Counted from the stretch's first letter, positions 30,301-39,324 are shown. The stretch is DNA of 58,577 bases from an uncultured Pelagibacteraceae bacterium (GCA_902554135.1 CACDNJ010000002.1:1-58577), one strand, 5' to 3'. The notes: generated by a model from the letters alone, not told the origin. Numbers and translations are program-made.

Positions 30301-31383
30301 ATGAAATTGCCTAGTCCCAGAAAGATTATAGCAGAAAAATATGTTGCTGGATTAAGTTTATTTAAAAGCATACGAAGTCCAATAAAATTATCAGCGAACG
30401 AATCCGCGTTAGGACCAAGTCCTAAAGCAATAAAATCTTATAATTCTATAGGAAAAGGCTTTGTAAGATACCCAGATTCGGACGGCACTTTTTTTAGAAA
30501 AGTTTTAGGTAAAAAATTTCGCTTAGATAGTAACAGAATTATTCTTGGCTCAGGCTCTGACCAAATATTTGAATTAGTTTGTAAGCTTTTTTTACAAAAA
30601 GGAGACGAGGTTATTGTTACACAGTACAGTTTTATAATCTATAGAATTTACAGCAGAATGTGCGGTGCAATTGTAAAATTTGCTAAAGAGGAAAATTTTA
30701 TGCCATCTGTACAATCAATATTAGATTGCGTTAACAGAAAAACCAAAATTGTTTTTCTGGCTAATCCAAATAATCCAACAGGAACATATTTGGATCGAAG
30801 TGAGATGTTGGAATTAAGAAGAAGACTAAGAAGTGATATCTTATTGGTCGTAGATGATGCGTACTGTGAGTTTATAGAAGATCCTAACTTTGCTTCAGGA
30901 ATTAAATTATTTTCTAAATCAAAAAATGTTTTGGTAACAAGAACATTTTCAAAAATATACGGTTTAGCAGGATTAAGAATAGGGTGGGGTTATTCTTCAA
31001 AGGCAATAATTCAAAAGCTGTATGAAATTAAACCTCCATTTAACGTTAGCAGACCAGCTTTATTTGCTGCCACACAAGCAGTGCAAGATACTAGTTGGCT
31101 TAACAAGGCCATCAAGCATAACAATTATTGGTCTGAAAAAATATTTGAAGTGATAGATGAAATTGGAATTGCTACCAACAAAACAAATGTTAATTTTTTT
31201 CTCTTAAATTTTGATTTTGTTGAAAAATCATCATCTCAAGTATTTAACAAACTAGCAAATTCGGGAATTCTAGTAAGACAAATGAATGTTTATGGTATTA
31301 AAAACTCATTGAGGGTGACAATAGGAAATAGTAATGAAAACAAAAAGTTTATTACAACACTAAGGAAAATTTTTAATGTTTGA
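30301..31383 (+). CDS. hisC: Histidinol-phosphate / aromatic aminotransferase (HisC family)
   Basis: PLP-dependent class I/II aminotransferase. The protein has 360 residues. Motifs are KLSANESALGPSPKA, IILGSGSDQIFELV, FLANPNNPTGTYL, VVDDAYCEF, and the PLP-lysine region TRTFSKIYGLAGLRIGWGY with the Arg that binds phosphate or carboxylate. It overlaps tyrC by 8 bases, so it may act on prephenate or phenylpyruvate-type acids as well as histidinol phosphate. The sequence alone does not decide. It diverges from metX; the intergenic region carries an inverted repeat TCCATT/AATGGA at 30253-30269. Confidence 0.9.
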   Translation: MKLPSPRKIIAEKYVAGLSLFKSIRSPIKLSANESALGPSPKAIKSYNSIGKGFVRYPDSDGTFFRKVLGKKFRLDSNRIILGSGSDQIFELVCKLFLQKGDEVIVTQYSFIIYRIYSRMCGAIVKFAKEENFMPSVQSILDCVNRKTKIVFLANPNNPTGTYLDRSEMLELRRRLRSDILLVVDDAYCEFIEDPNFASGIKLFSKSKNVLVTRTFSKIYGLAGLRIGWGYSSKAIIQKLYEIKPPFNVSRPALFAATQAVQDTSWLNKAIKHNNYWSEKIFEVIDEIGIATNKTNVNFFLLNFDFVEKSSSQVFNKLANSGILVRQMNVYGIKNSLRVTIGNSNENKKFITTLRKIFNV

Positions 31384-32275
31384 ACAAGTATCAATTATTG
31401 GTTGTGGGTTAATAGGTTCTTCAATCTTTAAGTCCTTAAAGAAAAACAAATCAGTTAAAAAAGTAATAACTTTTGATAACGATCAATCTGTTAGTGAAAT
31501 TATAAAAAAAGAAAATCTTTCAGACAAAATTGTTTCTAGTTCGGAAGAAGCAGTTAGTAACGCCGATCTAGTTTTAATTTCAACTCCTTTAAGCAGTTTT
31601 GAGGCAGCAATTGATTCAATAAAAAAAAATCTTAAATCGGGATCAATTTTAACAGATACAAACTCAGTAAAAAAAGGAGCAGATTTAATCGTTAAAAAAA
31701 TGAATTTAAAAAATATTTCTTGGATTCCTAGCCATCCTGTTGCCGGTACTGAAAAAAGCGGACCAAGAGCAGGTTCATCAGATTTATTTAAGGATAGATG
31801 GACAATATTAACGCCAGATTCTAAAATAAAAGATTCAGACGTAAAGAAACTCTCTTTTTTTTGGGAATCAATGGGAAGCAAAGTAAAAATTATGTCAGCA
31901 GAAGATCATGATAAAATATTATCTTTAACAAGCCATCTTCCACACGTAATCGCTTACAATATCGTTAGAACCGCAATGGGCGATGATGAAAAAACAAAGA
32001 AGGATGTTATTAGGTACAGTGCTGGTGGTTTAAGAGATTTTACAAGAATAGCAGCATCAAACCCAATAATGTGGAAAGATATATTCATTGATAACAGCGA
32101 TCTAATCATTGATGGAATCAACAAATTTACTAAAAGTTTGGATGAGTTTAAGAAAGCTATTACAGAAAAAGATAGTAAAAAACTTTTAGAAATTTTCAAA
32201 AAATCTAAGGAATTTAGAGAAGCAATTATCAAAGCAGGCCAGGATACAGACGAACCAGGGTTTGGTAGAAAATAA
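31376..32275 (+). CDS. tyrC: Prephenate / arogenate dehydrogenase
   Basis: NAD(P)-dependent oxidative decarboxylation of prephenate or arogenate in tyrosine synthesis. The protein has 299 residues. Motifs are the Rossmann VSIIGCGLIGSSIFKSL, DTNSVKKGADLIV, the catalytic region WIPSHPVAGTEKSGPRAG, and LTSHLPHVIAYNI. It starts inside the last codons of hisC. It is convergent with plsC with no intergenic bases. Confidence 0.94.
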   Translation: MFEQVSIIGCGLIGSSIFKSLKKNKSVKKVITFDNDQSVSEIIKKENLSDKIVSSSEEAVSNADLVLISTPLSSFEAAIDSIKKNLKSGSILTDTNSVKKGADLIVKKMNLKNISWIPSHPVAGTEKSGPRAGSSDLFKDRWTILTPDSKIKDSDVKKLSFFWESMGSKVKIMSAEDHDKILSLTSHLPHVIAYNIVRTAMGDDEKTKKDVIRYSAGGLRDFTRIAASNPIMWKDIFIDNSDLIIDGINKFTKSLDEFKKAITEKDSKKLLEIFKKSKEFREAIIKAGQDTDEPGFGRK

Positions 32276-32986
32276 TTAATCTATTAAGTCAATTTCCTTA
32301 TAAATTTCTGTTTGAAGCTTTTCTATAAATTTTTCTTTTTCCAAACCTGGCTGAATAGGAGAAAGAAAAGATACAGTAATTTTTCCAGGATATTTATTAA
32401 AAATATTTTTAGGCCATACTTTTCCCGAATTTAATCCAACAGGTATACAGGGTATCTTTAGAGTTTCATAAATTTTACCGACTCCTTTTTTAAAAGGAAC
32501 TCTATCTTTATACCCAACTCTTGTGCCTTGAGGAAAAATTAATAATGGTCTGTTACTTTTTTCTATACTTTTTTTGATTCTATCAAAAAAATTTAAGTTT
32601 TCTTTAGTTGTCGTATTTCTTACAATTTCTATTGCTCCAATTTTTTTTAGTCCCCAACCAAAAAAGGGAATTCTTAACAGTTCTTTTTTTAAAATAAAAA
32701 TAGGGCCATTAATAACCGTTTGTAGAGCAAATGTCTCAAACATAGATTGATGGGCTGAAGCAACAAAAAATTTTTCGTGTTTTTTTAAATTATCCAAACC
32801 TTTAAATTCTGTTTTAGTATTTAAAAAGATTTTTAATATGAAAACCACATAGTGCGAAAGAAATCTTCCTAAAAATAACATGTATTTTTCTTTTAAAAAA
32901 AGAAATGGTACAGCTACTATAGATACTAGAGCTATACCAAAGTATAAAAATATATTAAAAAATAATGATCTAAAAAATATCATCAA
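32276..32986 (-). CDS. plsC: 1-acyl-sn-glycerol-3-phosphate acyltransferase
   Basis: Adds the second acyl chain to make phosphatidic acid; acts at the inner membrane. The protein has 236 residues with N-terminal hydrophobic helices at about 1-55. Motif I appears as SAHQSMFETFAL, so the usual HX4D is HX4E. Motif III is FPQGTRVGYKDRVPFKKGV, and PCIPVGLNSG follows. It lies directly downstream of lysA with no gap and is convergent with tyrC. Confidence 0.92.
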   Translation of the reverse strand: MMIFFRSLFFNIFLYFGIALVSIVAVPFLFLKEKYMLFLGRFLSHYVVFILKIFLNTKTEFKGLDNLKKHEKFFVASAHQSMFETFALQTVINGPIFILKKELLRIPFFGWGLKKIGAIEIVRNTTTKENLNFFDRIKKSIEKSNRPLLIFPQGTRVGYKDRVPFKKGVGKIYETLKIPCIPVGLNSGKVWPKNIFNKYPGKITVSFLSPIQPGLEKEKFIEKLQTEIYKEIDLID

Positions 32987-34207
32987 CTAAATGATTTCAG
33001 AAATTTTTTGTCTTTTTCTGGCAATTTTAACTTTTCCATTTTTTACTATTATTTCTGAGGCCAGGGGTTTCGTGTTATAGTTGGATGAAAGAGTTGAACC
33101 ATAAGCTCCAACATTTGTAACAGCAATCAGATCATTCTCATTTAGAAAAGAAAAGTTTTTGTATTTTAAGAAAGTATCTGTGCTTTCACAAATAGGTCCG
33201 ACAAATTCTACGTTTCCAACAATCCTTTTTTTTGATTTTGAAACAGGAATAATATTATGTCTTGCATTATATAATGCAGGTCTCATAAAATCATTCATGC
33301 CAGCATCTATAATAACAAAATATTTTTTTCCATTTTTTTTAATAAAAACGACTTTTGAAATTAAAGTACCCGCATTGCCAACAATAAATCTTCCTGGTTC
33401 AAAAATTATTTTACAATTTAGTTTTTTTTGAAATTTTTTAACTAAAATAGAATAATTTCTAATATTAATTTTTTTTTCTTTATTATGATAGGGTATTCCA
33501 AATCCTCCGCCTAAATCAACATATTCAAAATTAATTTTACTTAATTTAATTATTTTGTATAAAATATTCAAAGTTCTTCTGTACGGCCCTATGGATGTGA
33601 TTTGACTACCAATATGGACACTTATTGCTTTAATTTTTAAATTTTTAAATTTTTTAGCATTTCTACAAAATTTTAAAAAGTTTGATTTTGGCAAGCCAAA
33701 TTTACTATCTACTCTTCCAGTAGAAATTTTCGAATGAGTATCGGCATCTACACCAGGATTTATTCTTATCCCTATAGGAGTTACTCGATTCATTTTTCTT
33801 GATATTCTATCGATTAATCTTGCTTCACTTTCTGATTCAACATTAATCAACAAAAGTCTTTTTTGAACAGCCAGTTTAAGTTCATTCTTTGTTTTTCCAA
33901 CACCAGAAAAAACGATTTTATTTGGTTTAATTTTAGCTTTTAACGCTTTCAGCAGTTCACCTTCTGAAACTACGTCTGCTCCTGATCCCAGTTTACCCAA
34001 TTCTGATATAAGAGATACATTTGAATTAGATTTAACAGAAAAACAAACTAATGGATTTATTCTTTTAAAATAATTAGAAAAAGTTTCAAAATTATTTCTA
34101 ATTTTTTTATAAGAATAGATATAAAATGGAGTAATGTTATTTTTGGCAACACTTTTAATAGAAGTGTTGTCTATAAATAGGTTTTGGCCTTTATAAATTA
34201 AGCTCAT
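32987..34207 (-). CDS. lysA: Diaminopimelate decarboxylase
   Basis: Last step of lysine synthesis; PLP enzyme of the alanine-racemase fold. The protein has 406 residues. The PLP lysine is in LVCFSVKSNSNVSLI. Further motifs are GSGADVVSEGEL, ISVHIGSQI, YVDLGGGFGIPY, FEPGRFIVGNAG, and the catalytic Cys in GPICESTDTF. It follows the lptM-like gene by 4 bases in the order argH-lptM-lysA-plsC. Confidence 0.96.
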   Translation of the reverse strand: MSLIYKGQNLFIDNTSIKSVAKNNITPFYIYSYKKIRNNFETFSNYFKRINPLVCFSVKSNSNVSLISELGKLGSGADVVSEGELLKALKAKIKPNKIVFSGVGKTKNELKLAVQKRLLLINVESESEARLIDRISRKMNRVTPIGIRINPGVDADTHSKISTGRVDSKFGLPKSNFLKFCRNAKKFKNLKIKAISVHIGSQITSIGPYRRTLNILYKIIKLSKINFEYVDLGGGFGIPYHNKEKKINIRNYSILVKKFQKKLNCKIIFEPGRFIVGNAGTLISKVVFIKKNGKKYFVIIDAGMNDFMRPALYNARHNIIPVSKSKKRIVGNVEFVGPICESTDTFLKYKNFSFLNENDLIAVTNVGAYGSTLSSNYNTKPLASEIIVKNGKVKIARKRQKISEII

Positions 34208-34211
34208 AATT

Positions 34212-34328
34212 TTACGAAATTATAATAATATTTTTAATCTGATTTTCAGATTTATATACTGGGACTGATTTTTTTCCGCAACCAAATAAAATTATTAAAA
34301 TAGTTATTACAAATAATGTTTTACTCAT
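34212..34328 (-). CDS. lptM: Small lipoprotein, LptM (YifL) type
   Basis: A 38-residue ORF starting at an ATG that overlaps the argH TGA (ATGA). Residues 1-16 are a hydrophobic signal ending ILFG, followed by Cys17, a lipobox, then GKKSVPVY, which resembles the short tail of LptM/YifL-family lipoproteins (C-G-x-K-x-P-x-Y). In E. coli LptM helps mature the LptD outer-membrane translocon. Small lipoproteins of this family are often found next to lysA. Identification rests on lipobox, tail and position. Confidence 0.75.
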   Translation of the reverse strand: MSKTLFVITILIILFGCGKKSVPVYKSENQIKNIIIIS

Positions 34329-35713
34329 TTTATTTCACTTTTGTATTTTTTAATCATTTTTTTAATGTTTTTAGATGCTGTGCCACCATATGATGTTTTT
34401 GAATTCATAGAGCTTACAACATCAAACATTTTTATATTATCAATATCAAATTTTTTGATAAATTTATTAATTTCTCCAACTGAAAGTTGATCAAGTCTAA
34501 CCTTTTTTCTTTCAGCATAGTTTACCAATTTTGATGAGGTAACGTAAGCTTCTCTGAAAGGTAGGTTTTTTTTCTTCACCAGGTAATCTGCAAAATCAGT
34601 TGCTGTCGTATATCCTTTTTGAGCCATACTTTTCATATTATTTTTTTTTGTATTTAAGTTTATTATTAGTTCTATAGCCATAGATACCGTATCTTTTAAA
34701 GTATCATAGCTGTCAAAAACTAACGCTTTGTCATCTTGTAAATCTTTATAATATGAAATGGGCAATCCTTTCATGATAGTTAGCATAGAGTTAAGTTTTC
34801 CATAATTAATTGCTGTTTTTCCTCTAATCAATTCTGCTGGATCAGGATTTCTCTTTTGAGGCATTATAGATGAGCCTGTTAAAACTTTGTCGCTAAATTC
34901 TACAAAACTAAAAGCTTCTGAGTTAAAGATTATAAAGTCCTCAGCTAATCTGGATAAGTGCATAGCACAAGTTGCTGCTGCAGATAGAAAATCAATAGCA
35001 AAATCTCTATCACAAACTGCGTCGATAGAATTTCCAGTTGGTTTTTTAAAACCAAGTTTTTTTGAAGTGAATTTCCTATCTATATTAAAAGATGTACCAG
35101 CCAGTGCAGCTGAACCTAAAGGACATTCGTCTATTAACTCAATGTTATTTAGAAATCTTTTTTTATCTCTACTTAACATTTCTACGTAAGCGAGCAGATA
35201 ATGAGCAAAAGATATGGGTTGAGCATTTTTTAAATGCGTGAATCCCGGCATTACTGTACTGATATTTTTTTCAGCTTTTTTTAGAATAGATTTTATTAAT
35301 AGATTTAAAACTTTATTAATATCTAAAGAAGCATTTTTAACCCAGATTTTAAAATCAGTTACAACTTGGTCATTTCTTGATCTTGCTGTATGTAAATAAC
35401 CAGCAGATTGACCAATTATTTCGAACAATCTTTTTTCGATATTTTGGTGAATATCTTCAAATTGTTCTTTAAATTTGAATTTATTTTTTTCGATTTCTTT
35501 TTTTATTTTTTTCAGTCCATTAATTATTTTTATTCCATCCTTTTTCGGAATGATTCTTTGTTTAATCAGCATTTCTGCATGAACAATTGATGCAAAAATA
35601 TCTTCATTATAAAGTCTCTTATCAATGTTAATTGATGAACCAATTCTTTGAAAATTTCTAGAATTTGCTCTACCAACTCTGTGTGACCAAACAGTTTTAT
35701 TTTTATTTCTCAT
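34325..35713 (-). CDS. argH: Argininosuccinate lyase
   Basis: Cleaves argininosuccinate to arginine and fumarate. The protein has 462 residues of the fumarase/aspartase superfamily. The signature GSSIMPQKRNPDPAELIRGK is present, with HTARSRNDQVVTDF and MPGFTHLKNAQPISFAH. The stop overlaps the lptM-like start. It diverges from tlpA with a 27-base gap, so the two promoters must overlap each other or the coding regions. Confidence 0.97.
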   Translation of the reverse strand: MRNKNKTVWSHRVGRANSRNFQRIGSSINIDKRLYNEDIFASIVHAEMLIKQRIIPKKDGIKIINGLKKIKKEIEKNKFKFKEQFEDIHQNIEKRLFEIIGQSAGYLHTARSRNDQVVTDFKIWVKNASLDINKVLNLLIKSILKKAEKNISTVMPGFTHLKNAQPISFAHYLLAYVEMLSRDKKRFLNNIELIDECPLGSAALAGTSFNIDRKFTSKKLGFKKPTGNSIDAVCDRDFAIDFLSAAATCAMHLSRLAEDFIIFNSEAFSFVEFSDKVLTGSSIMPQKRNPDPAELIRGKTAINYGKLNSMLTIMKGLPISYYKDLQDDKALVFDSYDTLKDTVSMAIELIINLNTKKNNMKSMAQKGYTTATDFADYLVKKKNLPFREAYVTSSKLVNYAERKKVRLDQLSVGEINKFIKKFDIDNIKMFDVVSSMNSKTSYGGTASKNIKKMIKKYKSEIK

Positions 35714-35740
35714 TTTGTATGTTAAACCTATTCAAAATAT

Positions 35741-36268
35741 ATGAATATTCTAAGGTTTCTACTATTCCAGTTTATTTTTTTTACTTTTTTCAAGTTCAAT
35801 TTTTTAATTGCAGCCGAACCCTTACCATTCAATAATATAGTTCTTCATAAAAATCCATTACAAGTTTCCCAAGTAAAATTTAAGGATTTTCACTTAAAAG
35901 ATATTCAAATTAATAAAAATGATGGCAAGATTAAGATACTTAATTTTTGGGCAACTTGGTGTGCGCCTTGCAGGAAAGAAATGCCGTCTTTAGATAAATT
36001 TCAAGCTAAAAATAAGGATATTCTTGTTTTTCCTATAAATGTCGATAAACCAAACAAGGCGAAAACAAAGAAATTTTTTAAAGATTTAAATATCAAAAAT
36101 CTTCAAATATATTTTGATGACGAACTTCAATTGGTTAATCAATTTAAATTGAGAGGTGTTCCTACCACCATTCTAATAGATCAAAATGGCTTTGAATTTG
36201 CTAGGATCACGGGAGATATAAATTTTGATGACAAAAAATTTATTCAATGGTTAAATCAATTTAGGTGA
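35741..36268 (+). CDS. tlpA: TlpA-like thiol:disulfide oxidoreductase
   Basis: Periplasmic, membrane-tethered thioredoxin-like protein that reduces disulfides, for example in cytochrome c or oxidase maturation. The protein has 175 residues. The hydrophobic segment at about 1-24 is a signal or anchor. The thioredoxin fold follows, with the active site NFWATWCAPCRKEMPSL and the cis-Pro in RGVPTTILID. Opposite orientation to argH is a common alphaproteobacterial arrangement. The stop overlaps the next gene by 4 bases. Confidence 0.92.
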   Translation: MNILRFLLFQFIFFTFFKFNFLIAAEPLPFNNIVLHKNPLQVSQVKFKDFHLKDIQINKNDGKIKILNFWATWCAPCRKEMPSLDKFQAKNKDILVFPINVDKPNKAKTKKFFKDLNIKNLQIYFDDELQLVNQFKLRGVPTTILIDQNGFEFARITGDINFDDKKFIQWLNQFR

Positions 36269-36930
36269 TATTTGTGAGGTATTCTTTAAATGCAGTTATA
36301 ATCGAACCTCGATCAAAATCCCCACCTAAAAATGCTGTTATACTTTGTCATGGATACGGTGGTGATGGAAAAGATATTTCAATTTTAGCAAATTATTGGA
36401 AAACATTTTTACCTGATACCTTGTTTATTTGTCCAGACGCTCCAGAAACTTGTAAAGTAAATCCTGCTGGATTTCAGTGGTTTGATTTAATGGATCAAAC
36501 AGAAGATGAAATATTATCCAAATCATTAATTGCTGAATCTAAACTTAACAACTTTATTGATGAAGTTAAGGATATAAATAAACTTGATACGAAAAAAATA
36601 GCTTTAGCTGGATTTAGTCAGGGCTGTATGATTTCTATTCAAACAGCACTTAAGAGGAAAGAACAAATTAACTGTTTGATTGGTTATTCTGGAAAAATTT
36701 TAAATATCAAACATTTGAGCAAAAATATTGTTTCTAGGCCTGAAATTTATCTTATGCATGGAGATATAGATGCTGTAGTACCACTAAATTTTTTATTAGA
36801 AGCCAAGGAATTTTTTACTAAACAAGATTATAAAATTAATACAAAAATATTTAATAATTGCGAACACAGAATTCCAGTCGAAGGTTCAAGCATAGGTTTG
36901 GAGTTTTTAAAAAAAAATTTATATAAATAA
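36265..36930 (+). CDS. Phospholipase/carboxylesterase family hydrolase
   Basis: Alpha/beta-hydrolase of the carboxylesterase/phospholipase family. The protein has 221 residues. VILCHGYGGDGKDI forms the oxyanion region, the nucleophile Ser is in AGFSQGCMIS, and the catalytic Asp and His are in MHGDIDAVVP and NNCEHRIP. The start is GTG at 36265, overlapping the tlpA stop (GTGA). A second GTG at 36274 is possible. No signal peptide, so probably cytoplasmic. Natural substrate unknown. Confidence 0.88.
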   Translation: MIFVRYSLNAVIIEPRSKSPPKNAVILCHGYGGDGKDISILANYWKTFLPDTLFICPDAPETCKVNPAGFQWFDLMDQTEDEILSKSLIAESKLNNFIDEVKDINKLDTKKIALAGFSQGCMISIQTALKRKEQINCLIGYSGKILNIKHLSKNIVSRPEIYLMHGDIDAVVPLNFLLEAKEFFTKQDYKINTKIFNNCEHRIPVEGSSIGLEFLKKNLYK

Positions 36931-36992
36931 ACCATTTGAGTGTAACAAAATTATAACTTGATAATTATTTTTCTATAAGTTAGCATCAGAGC

Positions 36993-37562
36993 ATGATTAT
37001 AGCTTCAAGTGAGAGAGTGCCTCTTGAAAAATGTCCTGCTTTGGTTTTGAATGCGGATTTTAGACCGCTTAGTTATTATCCTTTGTCTTTATGGTGTTGG
37101 CAGGATGCTATCAAATCTGTTTTTCTAAATAGAGTTAGTATTGTTTCGACATATGAAAGAAAAGTTAGAAGTCCTTCTTTTGAAATGAGTTTACCAAGTG
37201 TGATAGCATTAAAAAGTTTTGTTAAACCATCTACACATCCAAACTTTACAAGGTTTAACGTATTTCTTAGAGATAAATTTACTTGTCAGTATTGTGGTGA
37301 CAAAAGAGATTTAACTTTTGATCATTTGCTTCCAAAATCTAAAGGAGGGTTAACTGATTGGGAAAACGTTGTCACAGCATGTTCAACTTGTAATGTTAAA
37401 AAGGGAGGAAAACTTTACACGAATTGTGATCTTCAATTAAAAAAAAGACCGTTTATTCCTACAGTAGATGATCTACACAAAAATGGCAGAAACTTTCCTC
37501 CAAATTTTTTACATGAAAGTTGGATGGATTATCTATACTGGGATATTGAATTAGAGCCTTAA
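36993..37562 (+). CDS. HNH endonuclease family protein
   Basis: The protein has 189 residues. The N-terminal half begins ALVLNADFRPLSYYPLSLWCWQDAI, as in a widely conserved group of stand-alone HNH proteins in proteobacteria. The HNH core at about 105-150 has FTCQYCGDKRDLTFDHLLPKSKGG, then W-x-NVVTACSTCNVKKGG, giving two CxxC zinc pairs and the catalytic His. No restriction or intron genes lie nearby. It looks like a housekeeping nuclease of unknown role. Convergent with coq7 with no gap. Confidence 0.88.
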   Translation: MIIASSERVPLEKCPALVLNADFRPLSYYPLSLWCWQDAIKSVFLNRVSIVSTYERKVRSPSFEMSLPSVIALKSFVKPSTHPNFTRFNVFLRDKFTCQYCGDKRDLTFDHLLPKSKGGLTDWENVVTACSTCNVKKGGKLYTNCDLQLKKRPFIPTVDDLHKNGRNFPPNFLHESWMDYLYWDIELEP

Positions 37563-38096
37563 TTAAATTTTTTCAGATATTTTTATTGCAGCTTTGGATG
37601 AGGTTCTGATTATTTTATCTAAAATTGAATATAACCCATCTTTTGTAGCACCTTTATTATAAGCTTCGTTTTTGTGGTCAATTTCTTCTTGTCTAAACTT
37701 TTCAATATTTTTTTTTAGTTCTTTTTCATCATCTCCTAATTTATCAAGTTGTTTTTTGTAATGATCATCAATAACTTCTTCGACAGAAGCTGTACATAGC
37801 ATCGCAGCTTTTTGATCTATCATTGTTGTACCGAAACCCAGAGCTACCCCCATAAGATCCCACAATGGCAAAAAAGCCGTAGGTTTTATTTTTCTTTTTT
37901 GTATTTCTTTATCAAAAAATTCAAAATGTTTTTTCTCTTGTCTCTTCATTTCTTCAATTGTTTTTTTAAGCTTTTCATTCTGCTTGAATGTATTTAATGC
38001 TAGAAGTTGGCCTTCATAAATTTTGATAGCACCACGCTCTCCTGCATGATCAACTCTTATGATTTCTTCTAAAGTTTTTTTATCAGTTGATTTCAT
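37563..38096 (-). CDS. coq7: Demethoxyubiquinone hydroxylase (Coq7, di-iron)
   Basis: Hydroxylates the demethoxyubiquinol ring in ubiquinone synthesis. The protein has 177 residues. Di-iron ligands are visible: Glu in VDHAGERGAIKIYEGQ, ExxH in RQEKKHFEFF, Glu in SVEEVIDDHY and ExxH in RQEEIDHKNEA. It is overlapped at its start by the end of dsbB (14 bases). The ubiquinone product serves complex II encoded at 725-3993. Confidence 0.94.
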   Translation of the reverse strand: MKSTDKKTLEEIIRVDHAGERGAIKIYEGQLLALNTFKQNEKLKKTIEEMKRQEKKHFEFFDKEIQKRKIKPTAFLPLWDLMGVALGFGTTMIDQKAAMLCTASVEEVIDDHYKKQLDKLGDDEKELKKNIEKFRQEEIDHKNEAYNKGATKDGLYSILDKIIRTSSKAAIKISEKI

Positions 38097-38562
38097 AATT
38101 TCTATATAACCTTATAAATATCATGAATAGAATGAAAGAAACAATAATGTTAATTGATGCAAGGGACAAACCAAATAAGGTAAAATTTACATCCTTGCAA
38201 CTTATAGTATTTTGTTTTAGCTGTTTTAGAATATCTTGTTTAGTTAAACCTTCTTTTAAGTTTTGTGATTCACACACAATAGACTCGCTAAAAAAACCTT
38301 GCTCAATACCAAAATGATAAAAAGCTAGAACGGCACCTAATAGAGAAATTAAGCTTAATAATAATAAATGTATTTTTACATTTTTTTTAATTAGCAGAAT
38401 ACTTAAAACCAATAGAATTGAAACAATATATGGAAAGCGCTGATACACACAAAGTCTGCATGGCTCATGACCAAGTGCATATTCAATTATATAGGCTGAT
38501 ATTAGAGATACAGATAATCCAAATAAAATAAAAATTAAAATTGTATTAGTTTTTTTACTCAT
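38083..38562 (-). CDS. dsbB: Disulfide bond formation protein B
   Basis: Inner-membrane protein that reoxidises DsbA with quinone. The protein has 159 residues from ATG 38562; a longer frame back to 38598 exists but its extra 12 residues overlap the neighbouring gene. Four hydrophobic segments are present. The first cysteine pair is in HEPCRLCVYQRFPY. The second periplasmic loop has Cys residues in ESIVCESQ and NTISCKDV, matching the DsbB pattern. It lies between a DedA-like gene and coq7. Confidence 0.9.
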   Translation of the reverse strand: MSKKTNTILIFILFGLSVSLISAYIIEYALGHEPCRLCVYQRFPYIVSILLVLSILLIKKNVKIHLLLLSLISLLGAVLAFYHFGIEQGFFSESIVCESQNLKEGLTKQDILKQLKQNTISCKDVNFTLFGLSLASINIIVSFILFMIFIRLYRNYEIN

Positions 38563-38566
38563 AATT

Positions 38567-39163
38567 TTATCTAAATAGAAAATAAAATATCCCACCAATA
38601 ATCAGGAGAAGCCCAGTTATAATAATAGACCACTTGGTTCCTTGTTTTTCTAAAAAGGGACCAAATTTTTCTCCATATCTATAAGTTAAAAAGGATACTA
38701 AAAAAAATCTTAAACCTCTTGTTACGACACAAATAATTATAAAAGACACTATATTAAAATGAATGAACCCACTTGATATTGTTAAGAGTTTAAATGGAAG
38801 AGGGGTAAAGCCAGCAGTAAAAAGTATACCAAGCCAAGAGACAAACCCTCCTTTCGTTGAAAATTTTTCTTTTAAAAAATTAGGGTCTTCATAGCCATAA
38901 AGTTCAAATATTTTGATACCAACTTCATTAAAAAAAACATAACCGATAAAATATCCAAAAAGTGCACCAAGAACTGAAAAAATAGTTGCAATTAAAGCTA
39001 TTCGAATAAATTCATTTTTTTTTGCGACTACCATAGGAATAATCATTACATCAGGCGGTATGGGAAAAAATGAACTTTCTATAAAAGCCTCAAATGCCAG
39101 AAGTTGTTTGGCATATTTCTTACCAGCCCAGGAAACACACTTATCATATATTTTTTTGATCAT
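38567..39163 (-). CDS. DedA/YqaA-family membrane protein
   Basis: The protein has 198 residues with about four to five hydrophobic segments. LLAFEAFIESSFFPIPPDVMIIPMV and GILFTAGFTPLPFKLLTISSGF match the SNARE-associated (VTT) domain of YqaA/DedA proteins, proposed lipid or proton-coupled transporters. Exact substrate unknown. First gene of the minus-strand unit with dsbB and coq7. Its start faces the tRNA-Leu across a 69-base gap. Confidence 0.88.
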   Translation of the reverse strand: MIKKIYDKCVSWAGKKYAKQLLAFEAFIESSFFPIPPDVMIIPMVVAKKNEFIRIALIATIFSVLGALFGYFIGYVFFNEVGIKIFELYGYEDPNFLKEKFSTKGGFVSWLGILFTAGFTPLPFKLLTISSGFIHFNIVSFIIICVVTRGLRFFLVSFLTYRYGEKFGPFLEKQGTKWSIIITGLLLIIGGIFYFLFR

Positions 39164-39196
39164 TTTTTTTGTTGCGTCTTAAATTAATTCAAAACA

Positions 39197-39216
39197 TAAT
39201 GTTTGTACAAACATTA
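39197..39216. repeat. 20-bp perfect palindrome upstream of tRNA-Leu
   Basis: TAATGTTTGTACAAACATTA is its own reverse complement over all 20 bases. It lies 16 bases before the mature tRNA-Leu 5' end, in the gap between the divergent DedA-like gene and the tRNA. It shares the core TTGTACAA with the palindrome at 46705-46724. Could be an operator or a structured element in the tRNA precursor. Confidence 0.6.
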
Positions 39217-39232
39217 ATTTATGTGGAGAAAT

Positions 39233-39319
39233 GGGCGAATGGTGGAACTGGTAGACGCGTTGGATTCAAAATCCAATGGTAGCAATACCTTGAGAGTTCG
39301 AGTCTCTCTTCGCCCACCA
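39233..39319 (+). tRNA. tRNA-Leu (CAA)
   Basis: An 87-base cloverleaf. Acceptor arms are GGGCGAA and TTCGCCC, then A and an encoded CCA. The D-arm is TGGTGGAACTGGTAGACGCG, typical of Leu. The anticodon stem TTGGA/TCCAA holds loop TTCAAAA, with anticodon CAA at 39267-39269 reading UUG. There is a variable arm (TGGTAGCAATACCT) and T-loop GTTCGAGTC. The acyl-CoA synthetase start codon is only 5 bases after the CCA. Confidence 0.97.
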
Positions 39320-39324
39320 ATACA

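Noticed and set aside
38563..38598. Longer dsbB start overlapping the DedA-like gene
   Set aside because: The extra 12 residues overlap the neighbour's coding end, and ATG 38562 gives a normal DsbB N-terminus.
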